The notes beneath the pieces were generated by a model that searched no databases, had not been told where the DNA came from, and was given only the letters and a program-made list of their open reading frames with translations. Position numbers and translations under genes: made by a program. This document shows, piece by piece, positions 41,085 to 50,599 of a DNA stretch of 64,000 nt (positions are counted from its first letter, which is position 1; each line of letters opens with the position of its first letter). The stretch spans positions 26,579 through 90,578 of the forward strand of contig NW_006921558.1 of assembly GCF_000340215.1 (NCBI RefSeq), read 5' to 3'. Origin of the DNA: Pseudocercospora fijiensis CIRAD86 (Eukaryota > Ascomycota > Dothideomycetes > Mycosphaerellales > Mycosphaerellaceae).

Positions 41085-43930
41085 TAAGCCTATATACGTT
41101 TCCGCTTCTCGACCCGGTATCGCCTTCTACCTCCGCCCTCCTCCTCTTCGTTATCGCTAATTAGGGTTTCGCTTAGACTAAATTTCGTATTCTCTTCGCG
41201 CTCTTAGGTTTCTTCGATCTTAAGGTTTTCTAATTCCTCGATTAACTCCTTTAGTATAATCTTTAGTAACCTACCTTAGCGATTCTAGTAGAGGAGATAG
41301 TATCGGAATACTATAATAGATTCGAAGGTAGTAGGCGAGTATATTCGATTAAAGCGGCCCTAGTAACGAGCGATACTAAAAGACCTCTTATAGCCTATAC
41401 CTACGCTCGGGATAGCGAGGACGTCCCGAGCGACCGACGCTATCGTTAGAAACTTAGGCTCTAACCGCTACTATATAGCGAGAATATCGTCTCCGAATTC
41501 GTCTAAAAGACTAGTAAGATCTAGAGATTATTAGCCCTCTTTCCGAGCCTACGGGTTTATACTTACTCGCGCGCCGATAGAGATCGAACTCTTCTTTATT
41601 TACTTTAGTAGTTGCTTCCTCTTCTGCCTCTACTTCCTGCCTACAAAATAGGTATAATATCGGAGCCTTCTAAACCTTCTTTTTCTTTATAGGAGCTGCA
41701 TTTAGACTAGTTTCTTTCCGACGCTCGTAGAACATCTTTTCTAGAATAGTCTAGTAATGCTTCGGCTATACCTCGTCCGCCTTCTATTCCGGCCTCTGCT
41801 AGTATGTATCCTTTTCTACTAGGTTAAGCAAGTACGTAACGCTATAGATATCCCCGAACGAGTTAAAGGTAGCACTATAATATTTATGCAACTTAGTATA
41901 GGAGGTATCTATAGCTTTCGTTATAGCTACTTTCTAGGGAACGCTCTTCTTAGCTAGCTTAGCTACGGTTTCCTCGAGCTTGTTAAAGAGCTAGTTGTAG
42001 TATATAAAGACAAGGTAGATCGTCGGTCCTTAAGTTCTTCTAATCGTAGTAGTAACCTTCGCGTAATACTTACTAATATCGACGAGATACTCTACTTAGC
42101 GCTATTCGGCGGCGGTAAGGCCGAGCTACTTAATACCCTCGGAACTCTAATAGATCTCGAGAGCGGTACGTAAAGTATATCCTCTCGTAACTATATAGAA
42201 AGTCGAATCGAACCGGGTCTTAACGTCTTAGGTAAAACGGAGTAGGCGCTAAGGAGGCCGCTTTTACTATCGCTTATTCTATACGATATTCTAGGTATCG
42301 GTTTTAGGGCGCTCGATTAGGTTCTTTTAAATAGCCTCGAATCGGTTATATCTCTATAAGCTCGAGTTCGTATATATTGCTAGACGACGAAGCTAGAGAA
42401 AAAGAGTTGAAGGTACCGGCTACGGATAAAAGTTATACCTTATATAAAACGAGAGCGAGGCTCTCTACCTTATCCCGTCTTATTGCTATAATAAGTTTCT
42501 CGACTTTCGACTTTGCTTTATCCTTATCTAGGATCTTCTATTAGTCGTCGTTTAATAGTGCAATTTTAAGCGTCTTAAAGAGGGCTCGGATCGCGATTTA
42601 AACTATATAAGCGAGGTAGGGAAACTTCTATAGGGATGTAACTAGCAACGACGTCGGCTCCGATTTAATAGGGCTAGGGCTATTAATAGGCTCCTCTTTA
42701 TCGTTATTATCGTGCGTATTGTCGTACGTATCCGGAATCGTAGCGAGCTTAATCTTCGGAAGATTAAGCTAGATTATAGACCTTATAATCTCTTCTACGT
42801 ACTCGACCCTATCGATACAATTAGTGATTTTAAAGACATATACGAGTAAATTATATATACAACGCCTTATGTAATATTCGATTATTACTAGCATTATCCG
42901 TAGTAATCGAGATTAGTTTCGTTGTTACGCTAACCCTATCTATTGCCGTATAGACAAGCTTCGCTATGTCCTTACTAGTATAGGAACCTAGAATTTTAGG
43001 GAATCCGATTATAAGTTCCTAGAGTTTCTAATCCGAATTAATAAAGTATAGTATAATCGAGAGGAAGGAGGCTCTTATAGTCCGGCTTAACTAGCTATCG
43101 ATAGTAATAGCTACTCGGCGAGTATTACGGAGGATCTCCCGAATGTCGTCTAACGCAGCCTCTTTGTTCTTTTCGAATATAATACGCTAGGTTATCGCGC
43201 CGAGAAATAGGGGAGGGTAGTTTGTAAGATATAGGTATATCTTCTATATAGACTCCCTTTCGTAGAAGTCTTCCGGAAGACCGTTTGTAGCTAGCATTTC
43301 GTTTGCTAGTTACTTAAAGTCTTCGGAGGAGAAATCGGTAGCCTTTAATCCTAGAGCTTCCTTAAGCGCAGCCTATAATAATTAGCTAGATCTCTACGGT
43401 TGATTTAGGTAGCCGGAATCTATAGCCGGTAGCTATAGCCGGTAGCTATAGCCGGCATTTTAGAAGACATACCTCTTTCTAGAACGCTATATCTATATTA
43501 ACTCTCCTCTCTCCTTAAGATTCCCGACACTGTTTAGAATAGAGATAGTTCGTAGGCGATAAGTTCCTATCCCCTAGTTTCGGGTATTTTAAGATTAAAC
43601 CGTAGAAGTTATAGACAATTACTAGTTAACCTTTAAGTCGAGAAGTCGTATAACGGTATAATGCCCCCTTTATAAAGAACTTCTAGAATGTATCCGTTCG
43701 CTCCTTACTCCCCTATCGCATCGAGTACTTCCGGAGTTTATACTCCTTCGAACGTAAGTATAAAGGGAACTATATCTTATAGACCTATTAATTGAACTAC
43801 TCTATATACTCGGGTTTCTAAAGATACGCCTAGCTAGCCTTTTCGAAGATTTCCGGGTTAATACTCGATGTTCTTATATCTCCGAATAATCTTCTACTTA
43901 GACTCCGTAAAGGTAAGGACTAGGTAGTAG
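41085..43930 (-). pseudogene. hAT transposase
   Basis: The catalytic core reads VAITIDS, a stop, LSRTIRASFLSIILYFINSD, a stop, KL, then LIIGFPKILGSYTSKDIAKL and KLISITTDNASNNRILHKAL (about 43150-42820). This is the hAT pattern of I-D-x-W-T-S, the D-W-K-L block and T-T-D-N-A-S-N-N. The C-terminal hAT dimerisation domain at about 41470-41340 reads LTIASVARDVLAIPSVGIGYKRSFSIAR. The C-terminal tail is acidic (SDNEEEEGGG). A 100-nt intron lies at 43373-43472. The N-terminal part (about 43930-43473) is degraded and I cannot confirm a BED finger. RIP stops are numerous, so the protein is not made. Confidence 0.92.
43373..43472 (-). other. Intron in the hAT transposase, carrying the GCCGGC repeat
   Basis: In sense it begins GTATGTCTTC, ends GCTAATTATTATAG (branch CTAAT) and contains three to four TACCGGCTATAGC / GCCGGC copies at 43408-43457. 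Frames on either side are coding. Confidence 0.75.
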
Positions 43931-44389
43931 TACCCTATAATGAATTCCTACTACTAGGATTCGGAGAGGATGAATCTAGCCCTAATCGTAGTCTAGGACT
44001 CGATAGGCTCGAAGGTAAGTATACGACCTCCTCTCGACGTTGTCGCAATCTCGCTCGTATACTAGACTGTTTCGACTATCGTCTCGTTATTACCCTTCCT
44101 AGTGTAGCGCCTAGTATATATACAATGTCGGTTAGTATGTTTTAAGGTTTCGTACGGTAAGGTAAGGACTTAGGAGTAGTAGATATATACTAGTAGCTAT
44201 AGAGAAACACCCTTTCTTTTATAGTATCGTATCGTTAGGAATAGCTAGGCAGTAAATAGCTAGCTACCTTTTTTTTTTGTTTCCTAGCTACCTAACTACT
44301 AGATTTTTTTTTCTAGCTACCCTAGCTAGCCTAACTACTAGAATTTCTTTCCTAGCTACTCTAACTACCTAAATTTTGCCTTCTATACG
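43931..44389. other. Spacer upstream of the transposase with pyrimidine-rich repeats
   Basis: Around 44265-44370 there are repeated CTAGCTACC / TAACTACTAGA words separated by T runs (TTTTTTTTTT at about 44271). No gene was recognised. It probably contains the transposase promoter. Confidence 0.4.
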
Positions 44390-44802
44390 GCGGCTCTCTC
44401 CTACTAACGGAACCGAGCTACTATACCTAACGAATCTAAGCTCGTTTTTAGTCTTAATCTATCCTCTTTCGGTATAAGACACTCGATAAGCAAATGCTTA
44501 GGCCGAGTCTAACTACGAAACCTAAGACTAACTAATAGCTCTATTAACCAATCCTAATCCTCGAACTCCTTCCGCTTCTTAGTAAAGACCTTAAAGAGCG
44601 CTCGAGCTTCTTCGGGTGCCTACGGAGTAGTCGAGATAAAGCCGTATCGCTGAAATAGGTAATCCTTCGGAGGCTTATATAGAGATTTAGAGAATTCTAA
44701 CGCTAACCTATCCTACTAGTAGCTTAGATTCCGGATACAAGCCCTCTCTACCTTAGTAAAGATTTTATATAGTAGTAGCACTCTGCCTTCGAGAAACGCT
44801 TT

Positions 44803-44850
44803 CTATTTAACTGTTAGTATCTACCGGCTACGAACGCCGGCTATATATAC
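44803..44850 (-). other. Intron 2 of the basic cargo gene, carrying the GCCGGC repeat
   Basis: In sense it runs GTATATATAGCCGGC to TACTAACAGTTAAATAG (48 nt), with a canonical TACTAAC branch site. Two CCGG-centred repeat copies lie between splice sites. Confidence 0.75.
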
Positions 44851-45349
44851 CGAGTATAGAATAATTACCTATACCCCTTCCTCCTATAGTAACACTTCTA
44901 CCGTCCCTAGATACCTAGCCCCGATCGCATTAATCGCAAGCTACTTTGCCTTTATAGACGTAAAGGCTTCGCTCTAATACTAATAAAGAAACTTCTACTC
45001 TATATCGAGGATATAAAGACGACTAGTCTCGATTCTAATCCTTACTAGCTTTTCGTAGTAGCTTTAACTATGATTTTCTAGATTAATAGGACTTATGCCT
45101 TAGCCCTTTACTAGTATCTCGTCTCTTTAACTATACTCGATCTACTCCTAGCGCTTATCGTCTATAGCGTTAGGCCCTAAGACTACACCTGTTACTAGAT
45201 CGACGTATAGTATCTCCTCGCTTTTTTCAGTTCCTTTATTCGTAGTATTAAGCTCTATCGCGGCATCCTAAACTCTAGTATTATTGTTCTCGGCTATCTA
45301 AATATCTCCGTTACTATCGGTCGTATCGATAGAGGTAGCGGCTATAGGT

Positions 45350-45456
45350 CTAAATGCTATTAGTTAACGTGTTAAAGAAAAATATACCGGCTATAGCTGC
45401 CGGCTACGGCTGCCGGCTATAGCTACTAGCTACGGCCGCTAGCTAGATTGACTTAC
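45350..45456 (-). other. Intron 1 of the basic cargo gene, carrying the GCCGGC repeat
   Basis: In sense it begins GTAAGTCAATC, has TTAACTAATAG as branch site and ends CATTTAG (107 nt). Three GCCGGC-type copies fill the middle. Confidence 0.75.
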
Positions 45457-45918
45457 GCTACTAGAACTTTACGCTCGAAAACTAGCCGCAATTCTTTCCT
45501 CCTCTTAGCCTTCTCTTAGGTTGTCTTCTTATTCTAACCTTTACTTTTTTCTATAGGCGCTAGCTATCGATAGAATACCTTATTCCGCGCCTTTCTTCTC
45601 TTATCCTTAGCTCTTTTATCCTTATCTATCTTGTCCTTTCTCTCGCGGTCTCGTACGGAATTCTTCTTCGTAGAGTACTCCTCTTTAGTCTTACGCTTTT
45701 TAGTTAGACGCTTAGGCAAAACAAACTCGCGGTCTTTAGTTCTATCTTCTGTTTAGCGCGCGGCGCGCTTCTTTCTTACTATTATAAGGGAAAGAGGCGG
45801 GGGCGTAGCGTATAGTAGTTATTGTCGGTATAGGTATAGAGGAAGAAGTTAAAAGTGTAAGAATATCGCGAAGCCCTAATTGTTGCCGCCTACGTAACGT
45901 TATATAGGTAAGCTTTCG

Positions 45919-46236
45919 TAACTACGGTAACTACGCCCCGGCAATAGCAACTACGCCCTAGCAACGGTAACTACGCCCTAGCAACGGTAACTACGCCCTA
46001 GTAACGGTAATAAAGCGTAGTAAATACAACCTAGTAACTATTATAGCCGGCAATCGTAGCCGGCAGTCGAATAAGAGTGTCCTTATAGTAAAACTACGCC
46101 CTAGCAACGGCAACTACGCCCTAGTAACGGCAACTACGCCCTAGCAACGGCAAAAGAGCGTAGTAAATGTAATAGAGTTACTATTATAGCCGGCAATCGT
46201 AGCCGGCAGTCGAATAAGAGTGTCCTTATAGTAAAA
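45919..46236. repeat. Tandem repeats at the right end of the hAT element
   Basis: A 20-bp unit, AACTACGCCCTAGCAACGG plus one base, occurs several times from 45948 to 46150. It is embedded in a larger unit repeated with a 143-bp period (ATTATAGCCGGCAATCG at 46040 and 46183, each followed by the same CAGTCGAATAAGAGTG text). Subterminal in position. Confidence 0.85.
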
Positions 46237-46249
46237 CTAATATAGTCTC

Positions 46250-46372
46250 TAGTTTAAACTAGGAATCTATATAGTTCGAAAAAACCAAACCGGAACTAGG
46301 GAGCTAGTTCGCCGCTAAGAAACCAAACTATATACGTTTAGTAGTTCGGAAACCGAACTACTACGGGGTCTA
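46250..46372. repeat. Right terminal and subterminal repeats of the hAT element
   Basis: Inverted match of the left 20-bp end. Inside it are AAACCAAAC words matching the left-side GTTTGGTTT words in inverted orientation. Confidence 0.85.
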
Positions 46373-46380
46373 GTAGCGTC
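46373..46380. repeat. Right 8-bp target duplication of the hAT element
   Basis: GTAGCGTC, pairing with ATAGCGTC at 36823-36830. Confidence 0.8.
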
Positions 46381-46699
46381 GAGATCTAGCTGTTCGGCGG
46401 TTAGAATTTAATATATAATAAGGTACGATAGGTCCGCCTAGCGGCTTATAGCGTATAGCTCGGGCCCTTAAGTATTACCCTAGTAACGATACGTAATCTT
46501 GTTTTTCCCCTTAACGCGACCCTGCCCCTAGAGCGCGTATATAGTTTCTAGCTTATTTTAAACAATAATTATCCCCGTTAATACTATAGGATATATATAT
46601 ACGCCTTATAACTAGCGATATTACTATTAACTATCGCTTGTAATATAATCGGAGGCAGGCTTAAATATCCCTACTATACCTCCTAAGGCCTAACTCTCT

Positions 46700-47850
46700 A
46701 GTAATAAGCTAGTATAGGAGAACGACCCTAATATAAGCCCTTTTATGCTATACAGTCGGTTGCTACGTAGACTAACCGATCTATAGCCGGAAGCCGTTAT
46801 TTAGGAGCTTGTATATCGTTATAGTAGAGGCGAGGGTTCTACCGCTATACTCGAGTAGCTTTCGAAAGTTCTAGGCGAGAATCCTACTAGTATATCTAAC
46901 TATATAACTGCGTTCGGGTAATATAATAAAGCGCTAGCCTTACCTCGGAAAGTACTATATTCGGTAGCTAATCTATTATAGCTAGCGGCGATATCGCGAA
47001 GGCGAAAACGACTAGTGCCGTAGCTTTACCGCGTATATCTAGTAAGGACAAGGTAGCGTCTCGTACTAACGGCAGTCCGGCCGGCTCTTAACTATATCGG
47101 CTCTAGCTAAAGGCTACTATCTCTCCTTTATAGTAGAACGACGATAACGTCTAGGCCTCTTCCTATAAGACTCCTACCGCCTCTAACCTAGATATCTACT
47201 AGCCTATAAACGAGAAGTCCGAGTCCTAGGGCGAGTCTACTATCTTAAAGGGCGGCGAGAAGACTAGTACGTACTAATAGCTAATCGGGGAGAAGCTTAA
47301 GGGAGGCGCCTAGGATAGCGAGTCTACGGTGCTATTTAAAGGCAAAGCTAAGGATATCGAGAAGCGTATAGTAGCTTCTAATATATCTAACTGCGCGTCG
47401 GAGCTATCTAGCTCTATATCCTTAAGCTTAGATAAGGCGTCCGAGTCCGACTCGGGATCCTCTCGTTAGTCCGACTAGTCCGACGCTAATCCTAAGAAGC
47501 GTCGATCCTTATATAAGAAGGGAGGTCGTACTAAGTCTACTAAGTAAGATAAGAAGAAGCGTACCTCGAAGGGACATTACGAGTCTTCTCGCCGTTTATC
47601 GAACTCTAAGTATTATTCTAGTAAGAAGAGCCGCTACTCTTATAGCTTAGGCTACGGCTCGGGAAAGAAGAAAGCGTCTTTAAAGCGCAAGCGTAATCTA
47701 GACTCCGAAAACGACGAGGAGGACCCTATCTCCGAGGAAGAGTCTAGTAAGAAGTATAAGAAGAGATATAGCAATAGCTATCGGCGTACTCGTTACGCTC
47801 GTTACGCTCGTTACGCTCGTTACGCTACGTCTTCCGACGAGAGCGAGTAA
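46700..47850 (+). pseudogene. Ser/Lys/Arg-rich unknown protein
   Basis: One plus-strand frame reads through TAG/TAA stops to a TAA at 47848-47850. The N-terminal two thirds is polar. From about 47380 it becomes low in complexity: ASELSSSISLSLDKASESDS, KKRRSLYKKGGRTKSTK, KKRTSKGHYESSRRLS, then SENDEEDPISEEESSKKYKK and YRRTRYARYARYARYA, ending SSDESE. The RYA block comes from four tandem CGTTACGCT units (47791-47826). Alternating SR/KR and acidic patches resemble nuclear or RNA-binding tails. The family is unknown and the start not identified. Confidence 0.5.
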
Positions 47851-48329
47851 GTGCGAGTAAGAGAAATAATATATATATATTATAGCCCGATAGATTATCG
47901 GCGATATACTCTTATCGGTTACGGTATACGATAGCTACTCTTAGTATAGAATAGGTTAGTTATAGTAGTCTAAGGCTATTATAGAGCTAAATTAGCTTTA
48001 TCTTATTAGCGCTTAAAGAGCCGCTTTTTAACTAAGATATTACTAAATTTCAAGGCCTAGAAAGTTGCCCTCCTAGCCCGGTCCGTTTGCGTAGAGTAGG
48101 CGAGGAGGTCCCTACTAGCTACTATAGACAAGGTTTAATAAGGACATTTCCCGTAGTAGACTCTTCCCCCTACCCTAAATATATACCTTATCCCTAGTAG
48201 GGCCCTTACAACCTTCTGCTATATTTAGTTACCCTTTAATATACGCGTGTCTCTATCTCCTAGTTATTAAGACTAGAATCCGGCTTTACCGTATCTATAA
48301 GGATATTTTATCCCTACGTTTCTATTCCG
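47851..48329. other. Gene-free interval
   Basis: No readable frame beyond about 60 codons on either strand. It starts with a (TA)n-like run at 47869-47881. It probably separates two plus-strand genes. Confidence 0.35.
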
Positions 48330-49627
48330 CTATTCGGCTATACGAGGTACTCCTCCGTAGTAAATAAAGCAAGTAAGGATAATTTCGGTAGAAAGGCGTA
48401 AGGAATACTCGTAGCGGTAGTACCCGATAACGGTAGAACGCGAGAAAACCCTATAGAGAGGTACGCGCAAGCCGTCGGGCGGCACTAAGCTTCTACGTAT
48501 TAACGCTAACGGTTCGAAAAATAGGCGCTATATTAGAGGGAATAAGTTTTTAGAAAAATCTCTAACGGCTATCTACGCCTATCTATAGTAGTATATAAAG
48601 CGAATAGGGCCGTCTTAGTAGTTAGATTAGCGAGTGCGTAGGCCTCGTTATAGGCCCCTTCGACGTAAGAAACTATATAACGAATAATAGACTAGAACGA
48701 GTTATAAAATGCAGAGCAATACGACTATAACCCCTAGTCGGACTACTAGTAGGATATAATCGCCCGCCTAGCGATTATTCGCTAGATTCTTAAGGACTAT
48801 ATCTTCGGTAGTCTACTACGATTACATTTAGCGCGTTACGCGCTTCTAGGCATTTTATTAATAATTCTAGAAACTAGTAGATAAGATCGATTAAGACGAT
48901 AACCCGAATAGCTAAGTATAGAGCAAGTTAACGCTATACTATACGGCGAATCTAATAGCCTATAGTCCTATCGACGAGGAATCTCGTTAAAGGCGCAGTC
49001 TCCCGGGTTAGTAGGTATATATAGGAAGGTATAAGGCTCCCGGTAGCGCTATTAGCGCTCGTCGCTTAGAAGACCTTATATATAATATATTCTAGACCTA
49101 TTATTTTTTTTCTCCCTATTTAGAGAATATATTAATCCTCTAAGCCTTCGTAACCTATTTAATAATATAGCGTTAAGAACAGAGGAAGGTAATAGGAGAG
49201 AAAGGTATCCTAGCTAGGTAATACAAATCCGATATATAGTACTAGGCTAGATCCTAATAAAGTCTACGGAACGTTAACGCTTATACGGCTAAAAGCAACG
49301 GAAGTCGGTACCCGAAAGAATTAGCTAAGAGAGTCTATACTCGAGCTAGCTACTAAGCACCGTCCGATTAAGCGGATAACGATTATACTTACTATACAAC
49401 TTAACTAGAACGCTCTTAATACCCCCGACCCTAAACGAGACTATCGAGAAAACGACCTTCGCTATACTAAGAACTAGGGCAAGAGAGTCCTAGATAACGA
49501 GTATAGCGGCGAAGGTAAATTAGTTACCGGCGAGGACGATATCGACGCTAAGGACCTCGACGAAACCGAATCGGTCGGCGGCGTAGAGTATATCGAAGTC
49601 GAGGATCTCGACGAGCTACTATACTAA
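48330..49627 (+). pseudogene. Unknown frame with acidic C-terminus
   Basis: The clearest part is the end: RLKATEVGTRKN, ILELATKHRPIKRITII, DPKRDYRENDLRYTKN, then GEGKLVTGEDDIDAKDLDE and VEYIEVEDLDELLY followed by TAA at 49625-49627. Upstream to about 48330 another frame is readable (VRKIGAILEGISF, ISECVGLVIGPFDVRNY), so an indel or intron probably lies between. The family is unknown. Confidence 0.4.
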
Positions 49628-50599
49628 TCGTAATATATCGGGATTATACCTAGGGCTTCGCTATAATTCGGCTTATCGGCTCTAGATATTGCAAATAAAG
49701 ACCTAACGCTCTCTAGTAGAGATGCTATTATACCTAATCCCTACTTCTTTCGTATCTAGTAGTCTACTAAGATGCCGTAGGGCTTACTAATATAGGTATA
49801 TTAACCGCTATTTACGCTACGGCTCCTAATTAATATACCTATAGGCTATAATTATACGGCGAGCGGTACTATATATAGTATAGTCTCTACCTGCCTCTAA
49901 ATTGTAATAAAGACCCGTATTGTCTTGCTATTACTATTCTAGCCGTATCTATATACTTGATTTCTATAGGACCGCCCTAGCGAAATATAGGAAGTCCCGT
50001 AGACCCCTATCCGATCGCACCGTTAACCGTAGCAATTATATAGGAAATAAAAAGTGCTCTAATTTTAGCGGAGATGTGTCGTATATATAACTTATAGCAA
50101 TATTAACCGAGTATTATATCTCTAGTCGATAGAGGTATAGGAGTCGCTTAAATTATCCCGCGTATATATCGCGCCCTTAGCGGATAGCGGGATACGGATA
50201 ATATTAGACGGCCGTTACGTATAGCGAATAAGCTAGTAGGACCGTCGAGAAATTTCGGTTAGCGTCCGTAGAGGACCCGTACAAGCTCGGATATTAGTAA
50301 ACAAACAAATAATAGTCCGAATCTTCGCTTTAAACTAGGCTTTATATACGTCGGCTACTCTATAGCTAAGCCTAGAAAATTTCTAACTAGTACGAGTATC
50401 TAGCTACTATTATCTAGACCGATACGATAGCCTTAAGCCTACTTCGCTATATTATCTTATAACGTAAAGTAGGTTGACGCTAATAGGTAGAAGGCCGCTA
50501 GCGCGAGCTTAGTACTAGCATCTATACCGGACACCTACCTAAGCCCGAAGTAGCTCGATTAGGCCTTTAAGCAAACCCTTAGTAGTAGCCCTAATAGCA
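49628..50599. other. Gene-free interval
   Basis: Nearly 1 kb in which I could not follow a frame with confidence. No repeats noticed. Confidence 0.3.

Larger units (their letters stand above)
44390..45830 (-). pseudogene. Unknown intron-bearing cargo gene with basic N-terminus
   Basis: Exon 1 (about 45830-45457) is extremely basic: KKRAARQTEDRTKDREFVLP, KRLTKKRKTKEEYSTKK, DRERKDKIDKDKRAKDKRRK. After an intron at 45350-45456, exon 2 reads EEILYVDLVTGVVLGPNAIDDK, ENHS, TSRLYILDIE, FLYQYQSEAFTSIKAK and LAINAIGARYLGTVEVLL. After a second intron at 44803-44850, exon 3 reads KAFLEGRVLLLYKIFTKVERA, FSKSLYKPPKDYLFQRYGF, PEEARALFKVFTKKRKEFED and KHLLIECLIPKEDRLR. The family is unknown. Lysine-rich N-terminus and neighbouring histone genes suggest a chromatin or DNA-binding role, as inference only. 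Confidence 0.55.
36831..46372 (-). mobile_element. 9.5-kb multi-gene hAT DNA transposon with histone H3 cargo
   Basis: Both ends carry the inverted sequence TAGACCCCGTAGTAGTTCGG. The leading TA would be CA before RIP, so the ends fit the CAG...CTG termini of hAT elements, as does the 8-bp target duplication. The transposase is on the minus strand (41085-43930). Unlike a usual 3-5 kb hAT element it is 9.5 kb long and contains at least five other frames, two of them histone H3-like. Several genes have introns with readable splice sites. Clusters of a GCCGGC repeat occur throughout the non-coding parts. All coding parts are RIP-damaged. Confidence 0.9.

Noticed and set aside
36831..46372. Independent nested insertion of histone genes into the hAT element
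   Set aside because: I found no extra terminal repeats or target duplications around the H3-like genes, and they share intron repeats with the transposase gene. Not fully excluded.
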